A stretch of 48,073 nt of DNA from Cyanobacteria bacterium RUI128 (GTDB lineage Bacteria > Cyanobacteriota > Vampirovibrionia > Gastranaerophilales > Gastranaerophilaceae): assembly GCA_024695725.1 (NCBI GenBank), contig JAILHQ010000137.1:1-48073 (forward strand), written 5' to 3'. The stretch's first letter is position 1. Each line of letters opens with the position of its first letter. Shown in pieces: positions 8,690 to 16,770 of this stretch. The notes below the pieces were generated by a model. The model searched no databases and was not told the DNA's origin. It saw only the letters and a list, made by a program, of their open reading frames with translations. Both the position numbers and the translations under genes were made by a program.

Positions 8690-9288
8690 GAGGAACTTTA
8701 ACCGATAAATACAGTTCAACAAACGGATATTACTTTGTGATAGATGTGAACGGTATCGGCTACAGGTTAGAGGTTTCTGAACTTGATTTTAATCAGGCAA
8801 ATGAACTCGGAACTGACATTAAACTGTATTCTAGACTGATACACAAAGAAGAATCAATGACCTTGTGCGGTTTTATGAAAAAAGAAACTCGTGATATCTT
8901 TATTTATTTAACCTCTGTGTCAGGAGTCGGTACAAAAATGGCACTTGCACTGCTTGGTCAGTTTGATGCATGTGATTTAATTTCAATGGTTATAAACGAA
9001 GACTATAAGGAACTTACCTTAGCAAAGGGAGTAGGTACAAAACTTGCTCAAAAAATCGTTCTTGAATTAAGAGATAAACTGATAAAAGCCAATTTACAGA
9101 TTATTCCAAATAAATTTGCTGATATCGAGCTTACAAAGGCAAGTCAGGAGACAACATCGGTATTATTATCACTTGGATATACAGATGAGGAGATAAACAC
9201 TGCCTTCAAAGTGATAATGCCAAAATGTAGTAATAAGGAGGATTCAGAAGAATTATTGCGCGAAGCATTGAAATATCTTTCAATGTAA
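8674..9288 (+). CDS. ruvA: Holliday junction branch migration protein RuvA
   Basis: RuvA binds the four-way junction and recruits the RuvB motor. The 204-residue protein starts MFEYIRGTL at ATG 8674, 8 nt after GGGAG (8661-8665). The N-terminal OB fold is followed by two helix-hairpin-helix motifs (SGVGTKMALALL at about 77-90 and KGVGTKLAQKIVLEL at about 112-126). A short C-terminal RuvB-binding domain ends the protein. It overlaps dxr by 16 nt. RuvB and RuvC are not in the window. Confidence 0.95.
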   Translation: MFEYIRGTLTDKYSSTNGYYFVIDVNGIGYRLEVSELDFNQANELGTDIKLYSRLIHKEESMTLCGFMKKETRDIFIYLTSVSGVGTKMALALLGQFDACDLISMVINEDYKELTLAKGVGTKLAQKIVLELRDKLIKANLQIIPNKFADIELTKASQETTSVLLSLGYTDEEINTAFKVIMPKCSNKEDSEELLREALKYLSM

Positions 9289-9367
9289 ATTTTTTTTAAT
9301 AAAAAGATTTCACACTAGCAAAAAAAAAATAGCAGAAGTATTAAAACAGTATAACAAAAGGTGTGTT

Positions 9368-11074
9368 ATGATAACTTTTCAATCCCATAATATCCGAACA
9401 ACCCGCAGGTCAGAGTATTCTCCGTCAGGAAACGGACAGAGAAGTGCTTCTGTAACAACGACAAAGACTTCATCTTTGCCGACCCCTGAATCATATTTTT
9501 ATAACTATTCCAGAAACATTAAATCTCCTGTTCTGGCATCTTTTGTAAGTAATATAACAAGCCAGCCTTCTGATAAAAAAGAAAGCACACCAATACAGGC
9601 TGACGGTAAAGTAAAATTAAAAATCGGTTATATCAATGACGTACATGGTCAATATGTAAAATTAGAAAAAATAGGTGATGCACTTAAAGATTGCGATTTA
9701 AGATTCTCCGGCGGCGATAACATGCTTGGAGATGACAGAAACCAAAAGGTTAATGAATGTATCCTTAAATACATGGACGGAGAAGACTATGAATCTTCCG
9801 CATTAGGCAACCACGATGTCGACATGTCAAAGAAAAATTTTGATGAACTTACAAAAAACTTAAAAATGAAATATCTGGCTAAGAATTTCAGACAAGATGT
9901 AAAATCAAAAGATAACGAAAGCGGTGAAAAACACGCATATATTCACGACAAACTTGTAGATTCATATATTGGTGATTATAAGGGCGTTAAGTATGGTGTT
10001 GTAGGTGTTGCACCTGTTGATATGAAAACAAGAATGGGGCACCCAGAACTGTACGAAGATTTTAAAGCAGACGACCTAGATGAAACTATACAGGGGATCC
10101 AGGAAGAAGTTGACGATTTAAAGAAACAAGGCATTAAGCATATATTCCTGCTTTCTCACGTAGGTCATTTTAGCGACAGAGTAATCGCAGAAAACACCTC
10201 AGGCGTTGACGTAATCATCGGCGGCCATTCACATAACTATGTAAACGGCATAGAACCCGGAAAAAACTTATTCTTATCAAAAGATAACGAACCTGTTTTA
10301 ATTACCAACGCAGAAAAGGACGGCAACTATTACGGCAAAGCTGACCTTGTATTTGATGACAAAGGTGTACTTGTTGAAGCATCTAATAATCTGTATGAAA
10401 CCAGCAAGCGTCATAAAAACCTGATTTATAAGAAGATGTTTGATGATATTATGGGGGAACCTGAAAAGTTAGGCGTTATACGTTCTGCACTTCCATGTCC
10501 TAAACACAGATTAAGCGAAGAAAACCCTCACGCTAACTTTGTTGCAGATGCTATCAGGAACGAATTAAATGTTGATATCGGTATTGTAAATGCCGGAAAC
10601 ATAAGAAATGTATTTGAACCGGGCCAAATCGACACATCAGATACTAAAGCAATTTCGCCGTTTGGGGACGGAATGGCAATAACAACAATAAGTGAAAAAG
10701 ATCTCGTTGAAGGTATAAAAGGCGGATGTAAATCAGTTGTTGATATTAACGGGAAACCAGGTTTAATTTATGCATCAGGTCTTACATATTCAATTAAGAA
10801 ATCAACAGGGGAATTACTTGATATGGTTTATACCGACAGAGAAGGTAATGAACGCAAGATAGATGTAAACAACCCTGATCCTAAAAAGATATACAGAATC
10901 GCAGCAGACGATTTCATTCTCCGCGGAGGGGACGGACTTAAAGCATTTAATCAGCTTGACCACGCTGAACAAATGTTCGATTTCAGCGAAGATAAACTGA
11001 TTTCAGACTATATCAAACATCACAACGGCCCTATTGATATAAATACGACCGGACGAATTAAGATTGTTGAATAA
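9368..11074 (+). CDS. 5'-nucleotidase / UshA-family metallophosphatase without signal peptide
   Basis: The 568-residue protein has a metallophosphoesterase domain (about 83-330) with INDVHG (D91, H93), SGGDN (115-119), GNHDVD (147-152), LLSHVGH and GGHSHNY, the complete dimetal ligand set. A C-terminal 5'-nucleotidase domain (about 380-568) follows, with NAGNIR, SPFGDG and LRGGDG. Relatives hydrolyse nucleoside monophosphates or cyclic nucleotides in the periplasm. Here the first 80 residues are Ser/Thr/Asn-rich and low complexity with no hydrophobic signal, so export by Sec is not evident. It is monocistronic, between ruvA and a pair of terminators. Substrate is unproven. Confidence 0.85.
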   Translation: MITFQSHNIRTTRRSEYSPSGNGQRSASVTTTKTSSLPTPESYFYNYSRNIKSPVLASFVSNITSQPSDKKESTPIQADGKVKLKIGYINDVHGQYVKLEKIGDALKDCDLRFSGGDNMLGDDRNQKVNECILKYMDGEDYESSALGNHDVDMSKKNFDELTKNLKMKYLAKNFRQDVKSKDNESGEKHAYIHDKLVDSYIGDYKGVKYGVVGVAPVDMKTRMGHPELYEDFKADDLDETIQGIQEEVDDLKKQGIKHIFLLSHVGHFSDRVIAENTSGVDVIIGGHSHNYVNGIEPGKNLFLSKDNEPVLITNAEKDGNYYGKADLVFDDKGVLVEASNNLYETSKRHKNLIYKKMFDDIMGEPEKLGVIRSALPCPKHRLSEENPHANFVADAIRNELNVDIGIVNAGNIRNVFEPGQIDTSDTKAISPFGDGMAITTISEKDLVEGIKGGCKSVVDINGKPGLIYASGLTYSIKKSTGELLDMVYTDREGNERKIDVNNPDPKKIYRIAADDFILRGGDGLKAFNQLDHAEQMFDFSEDKLISDYIKHHNGPIDINTTGRIKIVE

Positions 11075-11110
11075 GTCATAACAAAAGTATATTATGGGAG
11101 AATTATATTA

Positions 11111-11143
11111 GCGGTTACTATTTATAGGAGCCGCCTATTTTTT
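11111..11143 (+). terminator. Candidate terminator after the nucleotidase gene
   Basis: GCGGTT (11111-11116) pairs with AGCCGC (11129-11134) with one G-U pair, and a run of six T (11138-11143) follows. The stem is short, so it may work together with the next hairpin. Confidence 0.45.
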
Positions 11144-11153
11144 ACTAAAAAAT

Positions 11154-11178
11154 GGGGGCACTAAACGTGTCCCCTTTT
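11154..11178. terminator. Bidirectional intrinsic terminator between nucleotidase and nusA
   Basis: GGGGGCAC (11154-11161) pairs with GTGTCCCC (11167-11174) around a 5-nt loop, with TTTT after it on plus and a T-rich tract after it on minus. It ends both converging units. Confidence 0.75.
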
Positions 11179-11198
11179 AAATATTATATTAAATATAA

Positions 11199-12434
11199 TT
11201 ATTCTTCTTCAGCAGCTTCGTCTGTTTCTTCAACAGCGTCAGCAACCAAATCTTCTTCATCAACAACCTGTTGATTCATTTCTTCTTCTATTTCAGCCTG
11301 AAGTTCATCCTGAGTATCTAAATCTTCCTCTTCAACTTCTTCAGGTTCTTCATAGTTTCTGATATTTTCTGCTTCAGCCTGTTCCATCTGTGAAACGCTC
11401 TTAATATCAATCTTCCACTGAGTCAATTTGTGAGCAAGTCTTACGTTTTGACCGTCACGACCGATAGCAAGAGAAAGCTGATCATCAGGAACAACAACCA
11501 TTGCTTCATGAGATTCTTCATCATCAGCCATAATATCAACTGAAACAACTCTTGCCGGAGCAATAGCGTTAACAATGTATTCAACAGGATCAGGTGACCA
11601 TCTGACGATATCGATTTTTTCGTTCTTTAGTTCACCAACAATAGTTTGAATACGGCTTCCTCTAGGTCCGATACAAGCACCCACACTGTCAACTTCTTCA
11701 TCATTTGACCAAACAGCAAGTTTGGTTCTGTAACCTGCTTCACGGGCAATTGATTTAATTTCAACGATACCGTCTTCGATTTCAGGAACTTCTAGTTCAA
11801 ACAACTCTCTTACGATTTCAGCGTGAGCGTGTGAAACAATAACCTGAGGCAATCTGTTAGTTTCTTTAACGTTAAGAACAAATACTCTTATTCTATTCCC
11901 TACCTTGTAGTATTCGCCAGGAATTTGTTCTCTCTGTGGCATAATCGCATCAGTTTTACCGATGTTTACGATTACATTTCTGCCTTCAACCCTTTGAATA
12001 ATACCAGTTGTAAGAGTACCTTTTTTATCCAAAAATTCATTTAAGATGTTGTTTCTTTCTGCATCTCTAATTCTTTGAGTAAGCACCTGTTTTGCAGTTT
12101 GAGCGGCGATTCTGCCGAACTGCTCAGGAGTAACTTCAATTTTAACTTCGTCATCAACTTCAACTTCATCATCGATTTCTTTTGCTTCATCGAGAGGAAT
12201 TTCAGTATCAGGATCAGAAATCATATCTACAACAACCTTAGTTCTGAAGATGCCGATTTCACTTGTTTCTTCAACCAAAATAGCTTCAATATTTGTAGCT
12301 TCTTTTATTCTGAAGTGACGTTTATATGCTGCAACCATTGAATCTTTCAAGGCTTCTAAAATATCGTCTTTAGATATTCCGCGTTCTCTTTCAAGCTCTT
12401 CACAAGCTTCATAAAGACCAGTAACTTTAATCAT
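11199..12434 (-). CDS. nusA: Transcription termination/antitermination protein NusA
   Basis: NusA binds RNA polymerase and modulates pausing and termination. The 411-residue protein has the N-terminal polymerase-binding domain (about 1-125), an S1 domain (about 130-200, TGIIQRVEGRNVIVNIG) and two KH domains (about 200-345, including GACIGPRGSRIQ and LAIGRDGQNVRLA). The last 60 or so residues are almost entirely acidic. It lacks the C-terminal repeats of the E. coli protein, as is common outside proteobacteria. It lies 39 nt downstream of rimP, the classical pairing. The ORF on the plus strand inside it is a shadow. Confidence 0.95.
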   Translation of the reverse strand: MIKVTGLYEACEELERERGISKDDILEALKDSMVAAYKRHFRIKEATNIEAILVEETSEIGIFRTKVVVDMISDPDTEIPLDEAKEIDDEVEVDDEVKIEVTPEQFGRIAAQTAKQVLTQRIRDAERNNILNEFLDKKGTLTTGIIQRVEGRNVIVNIGKTDAIMPQREQIPGEYYKVGNRIRVFVLNVKETNRLPQVIVSHAHAEIVRELFELEVPEIEDGIVEIKSIAREAGYRTKLAVWSNDEEVDSVGACIGPRGSRIQTIVGELKNEKIDIVRWSPDPVEYIVNAIAPARVVSVDIMADDEESHEAMVVVPDDQLSLAIGRDGQNVRLAHKLTQWKIDIKSVSQMEQAEAENIRNYEEPEEVEEEDLDTQDELQAEIEEEMNQQVVDEEDLVADAVEETDEAAEEE

Positions 12435-12473
12435 ATTTTATTCCTTCCTGCCTGTGGCATTTGTTATTTTCAT

Positions 12474-12956
12474 TTAATCTATATACAACTTTGCAGACTG
12501 TATGTTATCTTTCGGGATTTTTAACTCCTGAGCATCATCAAACCTAAAAAAGGTAAGCCCGTGAGTATTGTCCCAATCTATAATTTCACCTTTAAATATT
12601 CTTTCTGTCTCACCTTCAAGAGGCTGTTTCAGCTTTATACTGATACGCTTTCCTTTGAAAATTTCAAACTCTTTGTCAGATTTGAATTTTCTTTCAACCC
12701 CCGGAGAAGACACTTCAAGATAGTATTTCACAGGTATAATCTCATCAAGAAAGTCATTCAAACTTCTTGTTACGTTTTCACAGTCATCAAGAGTAATACC
12801 TCTTTTGTGAGAATAAAGATAAATTCTTAAAAACCAACGATGGTTCTCTTTAGCAAAATCAATCTCAATCGGTATAAGGTCATATCTCATTGCCGTATTT
12901 TCAATGAGAGGTGTTATTTTTTCAAGAATCTCGTGTCTGTTTATTTCCTGCTTCAT
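12474..12956 (-). CDS. rimP: Ribosome maturation factor RimP
   Basis: RimP assists 30S subunit maturation. The 160-residue protein shows the N-terminal domain with RIYLYSHKRGITLDDCENV and the YYLEVSSPGVER signature, followed by a C-terminal SH3-like domain (GEIIDWDN ... LKIPKDNIQSAKLYID). Length and order (rimP then nusA) are typical. It is the first gene after the promoter and hairpin at 12972-13051. GGGC before the ATG is a weak Shine-Dalgarno. Confidence 0.92.
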   Translation of the reverse strand: MKQEINRHEILEKITPLIENTAMRYDLIPIEIDFAKENHRWFLRIYLYSHKRGITLDDCENVTRSLNDFLDEIIPVKYYLEVSSPGVERKFKSDKEFEIFKGKRISIKLKQPLEGETERIFKGEIIDWDNTHGLTFFRFDDAQELKIPKDNIQSAKLYID

Positions 12957-12971
12957 ACTGCCCTTTATTTA

Positions 12972-13003
12972 AAAAAAAGAACGGAAAAATCCGTTCTTTT
13001 TTT
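12972..13003 (-). promoter_or_regulatory. Terminator-like attenuator hairpin in the rimP-nusA leader
   Basis: GAACGGA (12979-12985) and TCCGTTC (12990-12996) pair around AAAA, extended by seven A/T pairs. On the minus strand it reads as a perfect stem followed by eight T, between the predicted start (about 13016) and the rimP ATG at 12956. There is no gene upstream on either strand that it could be ending, so it probably stops part of the rimP-nusA transcripts. Confidence 0.6.
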
Positions 13004-13022
13004 AGAAAAACTTCACAGTTAT

Positions 13023-13051
13023 ATTCTACTAAAAAATATCCGTTTTGTAAA
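13023..13051 (-). promoter_or_regulatory. Sigma-70-type promoter for rimP-nusA
   Basis: Minus strand TTTACA (13051-13046), a 17-bp spacer and TAGAAT (13028-13023). The same TTTACA-N17-TAGAAT layout is found before pyrH. Confidence 0.65.
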
Positions 13052-13309
13052 GTTTTTTAGGGCTAAAAAAGGCAATTATTACGACATGTAAATATTTTGA
13101 CAAATCAGGGTTGTAGAGGGTTGCGAGCATGGGTTAAAATAATAGTGGAGTATTAAGAGAATATACATTTACCGAGTTTTCGATAGCGATTCATGATTAT
13201 CTGACAACTAACGCGACTATTTACCCGACTACTATTAAATTAATTCACGTAAAAAAGATGAATTCGCATATTGCATAAAACTTGATAAATAAAAATTTAT
13301 CGGGGAATT

Positions 13310-13873
13310 ATGGATATTAAGAAAATTTTGATTACATTTGCCGTACTTATGCTGTTCTGCATGCCAACTTTTGCTGCATATGTGGACAATTTCAGCAGAG
13401 ATTGCGATATTAAAAACGCATTGGTTTTACTTGAAAATGTTGGTGCTAACGAAGTATTTCAGAACTTGGAAGAAAATTCAGTTAAGATAACCTTTTATGA
13501 TCTTTCACAGGTTTCATACAAGTATATGAATCATTTCGCAATAAATACAATCGATTCTTTTGGTAACAGATACATTTTAATCAACACAAAGTATAAAAAA
13601 GCATCACCAGAAGAACTTGCTTGTATTATAGCTCACGAAAGTTTTCACAAGCTCAAAGTAGCAACCCTTGAAGAAGAAACACTGGCGACACAAAAAGAAG
13701 CAATGTACTGGAACTTGCTAAAAAAACACCACAAAGACTATGCGCCATCTGCTTTGTTGACAAGACTTAACAGCCTTGTTCAGCTTGATAAAGACTCTAC
13801 TGCTAACAGAAATCTCATCCGAGAACGTATTAGCAATAGTGAATTCTACAGAGAACAGTTAGCAATAAGATAA
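13310..13873 (+). CDS. Small exported protein with HExxH metalloprotease motif
   Basis: The 187-residue protein has a signal peptide (MDIKKILITFAVLMLFCMPTFAA) and then a compact domain. Residues 104-115 read ACIIAHESFHKL, an HExxH zinc motif (H109, E110, H113) inside a hydrophobic helix, as in small gluzincin-like peptidases. Glutamates at 121-123 and 130 could give the third ligand. I do not recognise the family. CGGGGAA precedes the ATG. The 218 nt upstream (13092-13309) hold no gene that I can support; a GATAAAT/ATTTATC inverted repeat lies just before the Shine-Dalgarno. Peptidase activity is inference from the motif and export signal. Confidence 0.7.
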   Translation: MDIKKILITFAVLMLFCMPTFAAYVDNFSRDCDIKNALVLLENVGANEVFQNLEENSVKITFYDLSQVSYKYMNHFAINTIDSFGNRYILINTKYKKASPEELACIIAHESFHKLKVATLEEETLATQKEAMYWNLLKKHHKDYAPSALLTRLNSLVQLDKDSTANRNLIRERISNSEFYREQLAIR

Positions 13874-13909
13874 CTTCTTCTCGCTATTCCGAAGTCGGAA
13901 TGCAATTCT

Positions 13910-13956
13910 ATGTCGGTTTCCTTAGACTTAATACTCCTTGGAAGCCGACATCTTTT
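13910..13956 (+). terminator. Terminator after the HExxH protein gene
   Basis: ATGTCGGTTTCC (13910-13921) pairs with GGAAGCCGACAT (13940-13951), with one G-U pair and an 18-nt loop. CTTTT follows. A smaller TTCCGA/TCGGAA hairpin lies at 13887-13900. Confidence 0.6.
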
Positions 13957-13994
13957 ATGTGTGTTATGATAAAATAAGTTAGAAAGAGATTTTT

Positions 13995-14645
13995 ATGTCA
14001 AATTTTGATTTTCTTGAAGAAATAGATAAAGATATTTATACACTCATAAAGGATGCAGAAAGCCTTTATAGGGACGAATACTTTGAACAGGCGATTGTTC
14101 AGACACGCAGATATGCTGAAAATATTTGCAAAGTGCTTTTAGGTGACAGAGTCGTGCCTGATTCATCCTTTGATGACTGTCTTGCAACACTTCAGGACTT
14201 ATACACAAAAAACATTCGCCAGAGAGAAATGATAAGCGATTTGTATTTTATTAAGGCTCAGGGAAACGCATCAGTTCACGGCAAAAAGGTAAAACAAGAC
14301 GGGAATATCGCTCTTGACTGTATTAAAAGAGCCTTTGAATTGGGGATAAATTTTGCGATTATTTCAGGGGCAGATAAAAGCGTTGAGAAACTTGAATTTT
14401 CAGAAGAGGCATTGATTATACCTAAAAAGAAGAAAAATACTCTTAAAGAAAAATTTATTGCAAAGAAAAAAACAGCAAAGAAAAATAATCAGATTTATAA
14501 AAAGAAGAAAGAAAACGCAAAAAAATATGTTTATCCGAGTATGGTAGATAACCCCAAATCAGCAATGAAAATAAATTTTGTCGGGGCACTCGTTCTTATC
14601 ATTGCTATTGCATACTATATGTATATCACCTTTTTCGCAAAATAA
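13995..14645 (+). CDS. DUF4145-like domain protein with C-terminal membrane anchor
   Basis: The 216-residue protein has an N-terminal helical domain (about 10-130). Its spacing of RYAENICK, IRQREMISDLYFIKAQGNASVHG and a following helix resembles DUF4145, a domain often found next to nuclease or helicase domains and alone in small proteins. A Lys-rich linker (about 143-185) leads to a single hydrophobic segment (about 193-213), giving a tail-anchored layout with the domain in the cytoplasm. No nuclease motif is visible. It has its own upstream region with TATGAT and a GAAAGAG Shine-Dalgarno. The stop abuts the convergent mazG stop with no gap. Role unknown. Confidence 0.65.
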   Translation: MSNFDFLEEIDKDIYTLIKDAESLYRDEYFEQAIVQTRRYAENICKVLLGDRVVPDSSFDDCLATLQDLYTKNIRQREMISDLYFIKAQGNASVHGKKVKQDGNIALDCIKRAFELGINFAIISGADKSVEKLEFSEEALIIPKKKKNTLKEKFIAKKKTAKKNNQIYKKKKENAKKYVYPSMVDNPKSAMKINFVGALVLIIAIAYYMYITFFAK

Positions 14646-15419
14646 CTATTTGCTTTCCAGTGCCTTTTTAGCCCTTTTCCACAGGTCATCATATTCTTCA
14701 AAAGAATAATCGGTAAGCGGTTTTTCTGCAAGTTCTTCCATTTTTCTGAAACGTTTCATAAACTTATTGTTAGCTCTTATTAGCGCCTGTTCAGCCTCTA
14801 TGTTGTACCATCTTGCAAGATTAACAGTAGCAAAGAAGATATCCCCCATCTCATCTTCCATTGCGTCTTTATCACCCTTCTTAACTGCCTCGAAAAATTC
14901 CTCATATTCTGAATCTATACACGCTTTAAGAGTTTGAACCTTATCCCACTCAAAACCGACTTTTATTGCACGTTTACTTATTTTCTGGCACGCCATAAGC
15001 GCCGGGAATGTTTTAGGAATACCGTCCATTTGAGATTTTCTTTCAGTTTTTTCTTCCTGTTTGAGCTCTTCCCACTTTTCGAGAACTTCTTCCGGGGTAT
15101 CTGCTTTCGCATTTCCAAATATATGCGGATGGCGATGAATAAGCTTATCTTTAAGTTCTTTTGCTACATCCTCAATATCATATGAGCCTTCTTCTTTTGC
15201 AATCTGGGCATGTAGAACAACCTGCAAAAGAACATCCCCCAATTCTTCACGTAAATGCTCCGGTGTCCCCTCATTAATAGCCTCAACTGCTTCGTATGCT
15301 TCTTCAAGCATATTAGGGGTTAACGATTCGTGTGTCTGTGCCTTATCCCAAGGGCATCCGTTCTCACCCCTCAAGGTTTCAACAACGCCAATAAGCTCTT
15401 CCATTTCTTTATATTTCAT
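14646..15419 (-). CDS. mazG: Nucleoside triphosphate pyrophosphohydrolase MazG
   Basis: MazG hydrolyses NTPs and dNTPs to monophosphates and pyrophosphate, a house-cleaning role. The 257-residue protein has two MazG repeats, with ENGCPWDKAQTHESL, the ExxE...ExxD metal motif in EEAYEA...REELGDVLLQ, and a second set in EYEEF...EDEMGDIFFATVNLAR. Length is typical of the full two-domain enzyme. GGGAG precedes the ATG at 15419. Its upstream region is divergent with the SFKG-type gene at 15594. Confidence 0.93.
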   Translation of the reverse strand: MKYKEMEELIGVVETLRGENGCPWDKAQTHESLTPNMLEEAYEAVEAINEGTPEHLREELGDVLLQVVLHAQIAKEEGSYDIEDVAKELKDKLIHRHPHIFGNAKADTPEEVLEKWEELKQEEKTERKSQMDGIPKTFPALMACQKISKRAIKVGFEWDKVQTLKACIDSEYEEFFEAVKKGDKDAMEDEMGDIFFATVNLARWYNIEAEQALIRANNKFMKRFRKMEELAEKPLTDYSFEEYDDLWKRAKKALESK

Positions 15420-15593
15420 ACCAATCTCCCGAAACTATTTTATCATGTTTTGACAAGTTTTGCGTAACATTTCTTCAATTATTATTTATTTTTGTGTTAA
15501 TTTTTGTAAAAATACAATTACATTTTAGCAAATATTACGCGTTTGATTTGTTGATATATATGTGTGGAAAGTGAATTTTTAGGAGTGTGTGAA

Positions 15594-16298
15594 ATGTTAG
15601 GAATTCAAAACCAACCGCAAATACAAGCCAAACCGGCTGTCAGTTTTAAAGGTAATGAATATGAACACAGCAGCTACGGAGCTTCGTCACCTGATTACTT
15701 TGACAAGTATGAAATAGAAGCAGAAAGAGATGATAAGATTGATAAGATTAATCAATCTAAGCAAGGTTTTGAAGACTTAGCAGATGAGTTAGAAAACTCC
15801 GATAATAAATATGCTCAAAAGGCAGGAAAAGGTGTAAGATTAGCAGCATCCCTTATCGGTTTGGCAGCAACCTTCGTTATGGCAAAATATTCATCTAAAT
15901 TTATTATTGAATCCTTGAAGTCAGTTGCAAAGAACCCTGCAATCAAGGGTACGGTTGATGCAGTAAGCAAAACAGCAGGAGATGTTGCAAAAGGAGTTTC
16001 AGGTGTAGCTTCAAAAGCAATGGAAAATCCAAAAGTTATAAAAACGATAGAGGGCATTAAAGCTTCTCAAGTTGGTAAGGCGGTTATTGGTTTTGTCAAA
16101 AATCCAAAAGTCGCTAAAGTTATTGATCCGCTAAAGAAGACTATCGAATCAATAAAAAATGTAAAAATTAACAGTGCATCCATCCAGTCAGCAATCGAAA
16201 ACACGATGGCTGCAACGACAACAGGTTCGGTTTTGGTCGACAACCTGACAGGCAGAAACAGAGGCAAGTCACCAGTAGAACTTGCAACAGGTGTGTAA
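15594..16298 (+). CDS. SFKG-tagged hypothetical protein
   Basis: The start is placed at ATG 15594, 8 nt after AGGAG, giving a 234-residue protein; an in-frame GTG at 15564 lies upstream of that ribosome site. It begins MLGIQNQPQIQAKPAVSFKG, a tag that resembles the N-termini of the 16310 and 19104 products. A charged coiled stretch (about 35-75) is followed by a hydrophobic segment (RLAASLIGLAATFVM, about 83-97). After that come Ala/Lys/Val-rich amphipathic helices containing repeated 'NPKV' units. It forms an operon with the next gene (11 nt). Function is unknown; a surface or membrane-associated role is possible. Confidence 0.65.
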   Translation: MLGIQNQPQIQAKPAVSFKGNEYEHSSYGASSPDYFDKYEIEAERDDKIDKINQSKQGFEDLADELENSDNKYAQKAGKGVRLAASLIGLAATFVMAKYSSKFIIESLKSVAKNPAIKGTVDAVSKTAGDVAKGVSGVASKAMENPKVIKTIEGIKASQVGKAVIGFVKNPKVAKVIDPLKKTIESIKNVKINSASIQSAIENTMAATTTGSVLVDNLTGRNRGKSPVELATGV

Positions 16299-16309
16299 GG
16301 AGGCATTAA

Positions 16310-16705
16310 ATGGAATTAGCAATTCGTCCTTCAGCAACAGCTCCAATAGCATATAAAGGCGACGGAGATCGCAACTTGGGTCAAAGAGTTGTTGATAACT
16401 CAACCGGTTTAACAGTTGGTGGTGGTGCCGGTCTTGCAACATTTGGAACAATAAGCCAATCTTCAAAAATCGGGAACGGTTTTGTTAAAGCAATAAAAGG
16501 TTCTAAAGCTATTAAAGTTCAAAAACAAGCACAAATTCTGGAATTATTAGCTAAATGTAAACCTTTAGCAAAATTTGCAAATAATCCGTTAGTTATAAAA
16601 GGTGCAGGTATACTTGCAGGAGCATCTGCTCTGACAACACTTGCAGGTTCAACAGCCAAGATTGTTGATACATATGGTTATCTGAGCAATCAAAATGTAG
16701 CTTAA
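16310..16705 (+). CDS. Small hypothetical protein with YKGD tag, partner of 15594
   Basis: The 131-residue protein starts at ATG 16310 behind a strong AAGGAGG. Its N-terminus has APIAYKGDGD at about 11-20, comparable in place to the SFKGN tag of the upstream product. The rest is Gly/Ala/Lys-rich with two hydrophobic stretches (about 40-52 and 99-118), so it is likely membrane-associated. No known domain is recognised. It ends in front of a strong bidirectional terminator. It is probably made together with the 15594 product. Confidence 0.6.
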   Translation: MELAIRPSATAPIAYKGDGDRNLGQRVVDNSTGLTVGGGAGLATFGTISQSSKIGNGFVKAIKGSKAIKVQKQAQILELLAKCKPLAKFANNPLVIKGAGILAGASALTTLAGSTAKIVDTYGYLSNQNVA

Positions 16706-16720
16706 TAAAAATTTTTCAAT

Positions 16721-16755
16721 AAAAAAAAAAGACCTAATATTTCAGGTCTTTTTTT
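16721..16755. terminator. Bidirectional intrinsic terminator
   Basis: AGACCT (16730-16735) pairs with AGGTCT (16744-16749), flanked by an A run before and T run after, so it works on both strands. It separates the 15594-16705 operon from the convergent 16771 gene. Confidence 0.8.
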
Positions 16756-16770
16756 ATTTCTTCTTTTTTA

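Noticed and set aside
12840..13091. An 83-residue plus-strand ORF over the rimP start and leader
   Set aside because: It crosses the rimP promoter and hairpin and lacks a ribosome site; composition is that of antisense AT-rich DNA.
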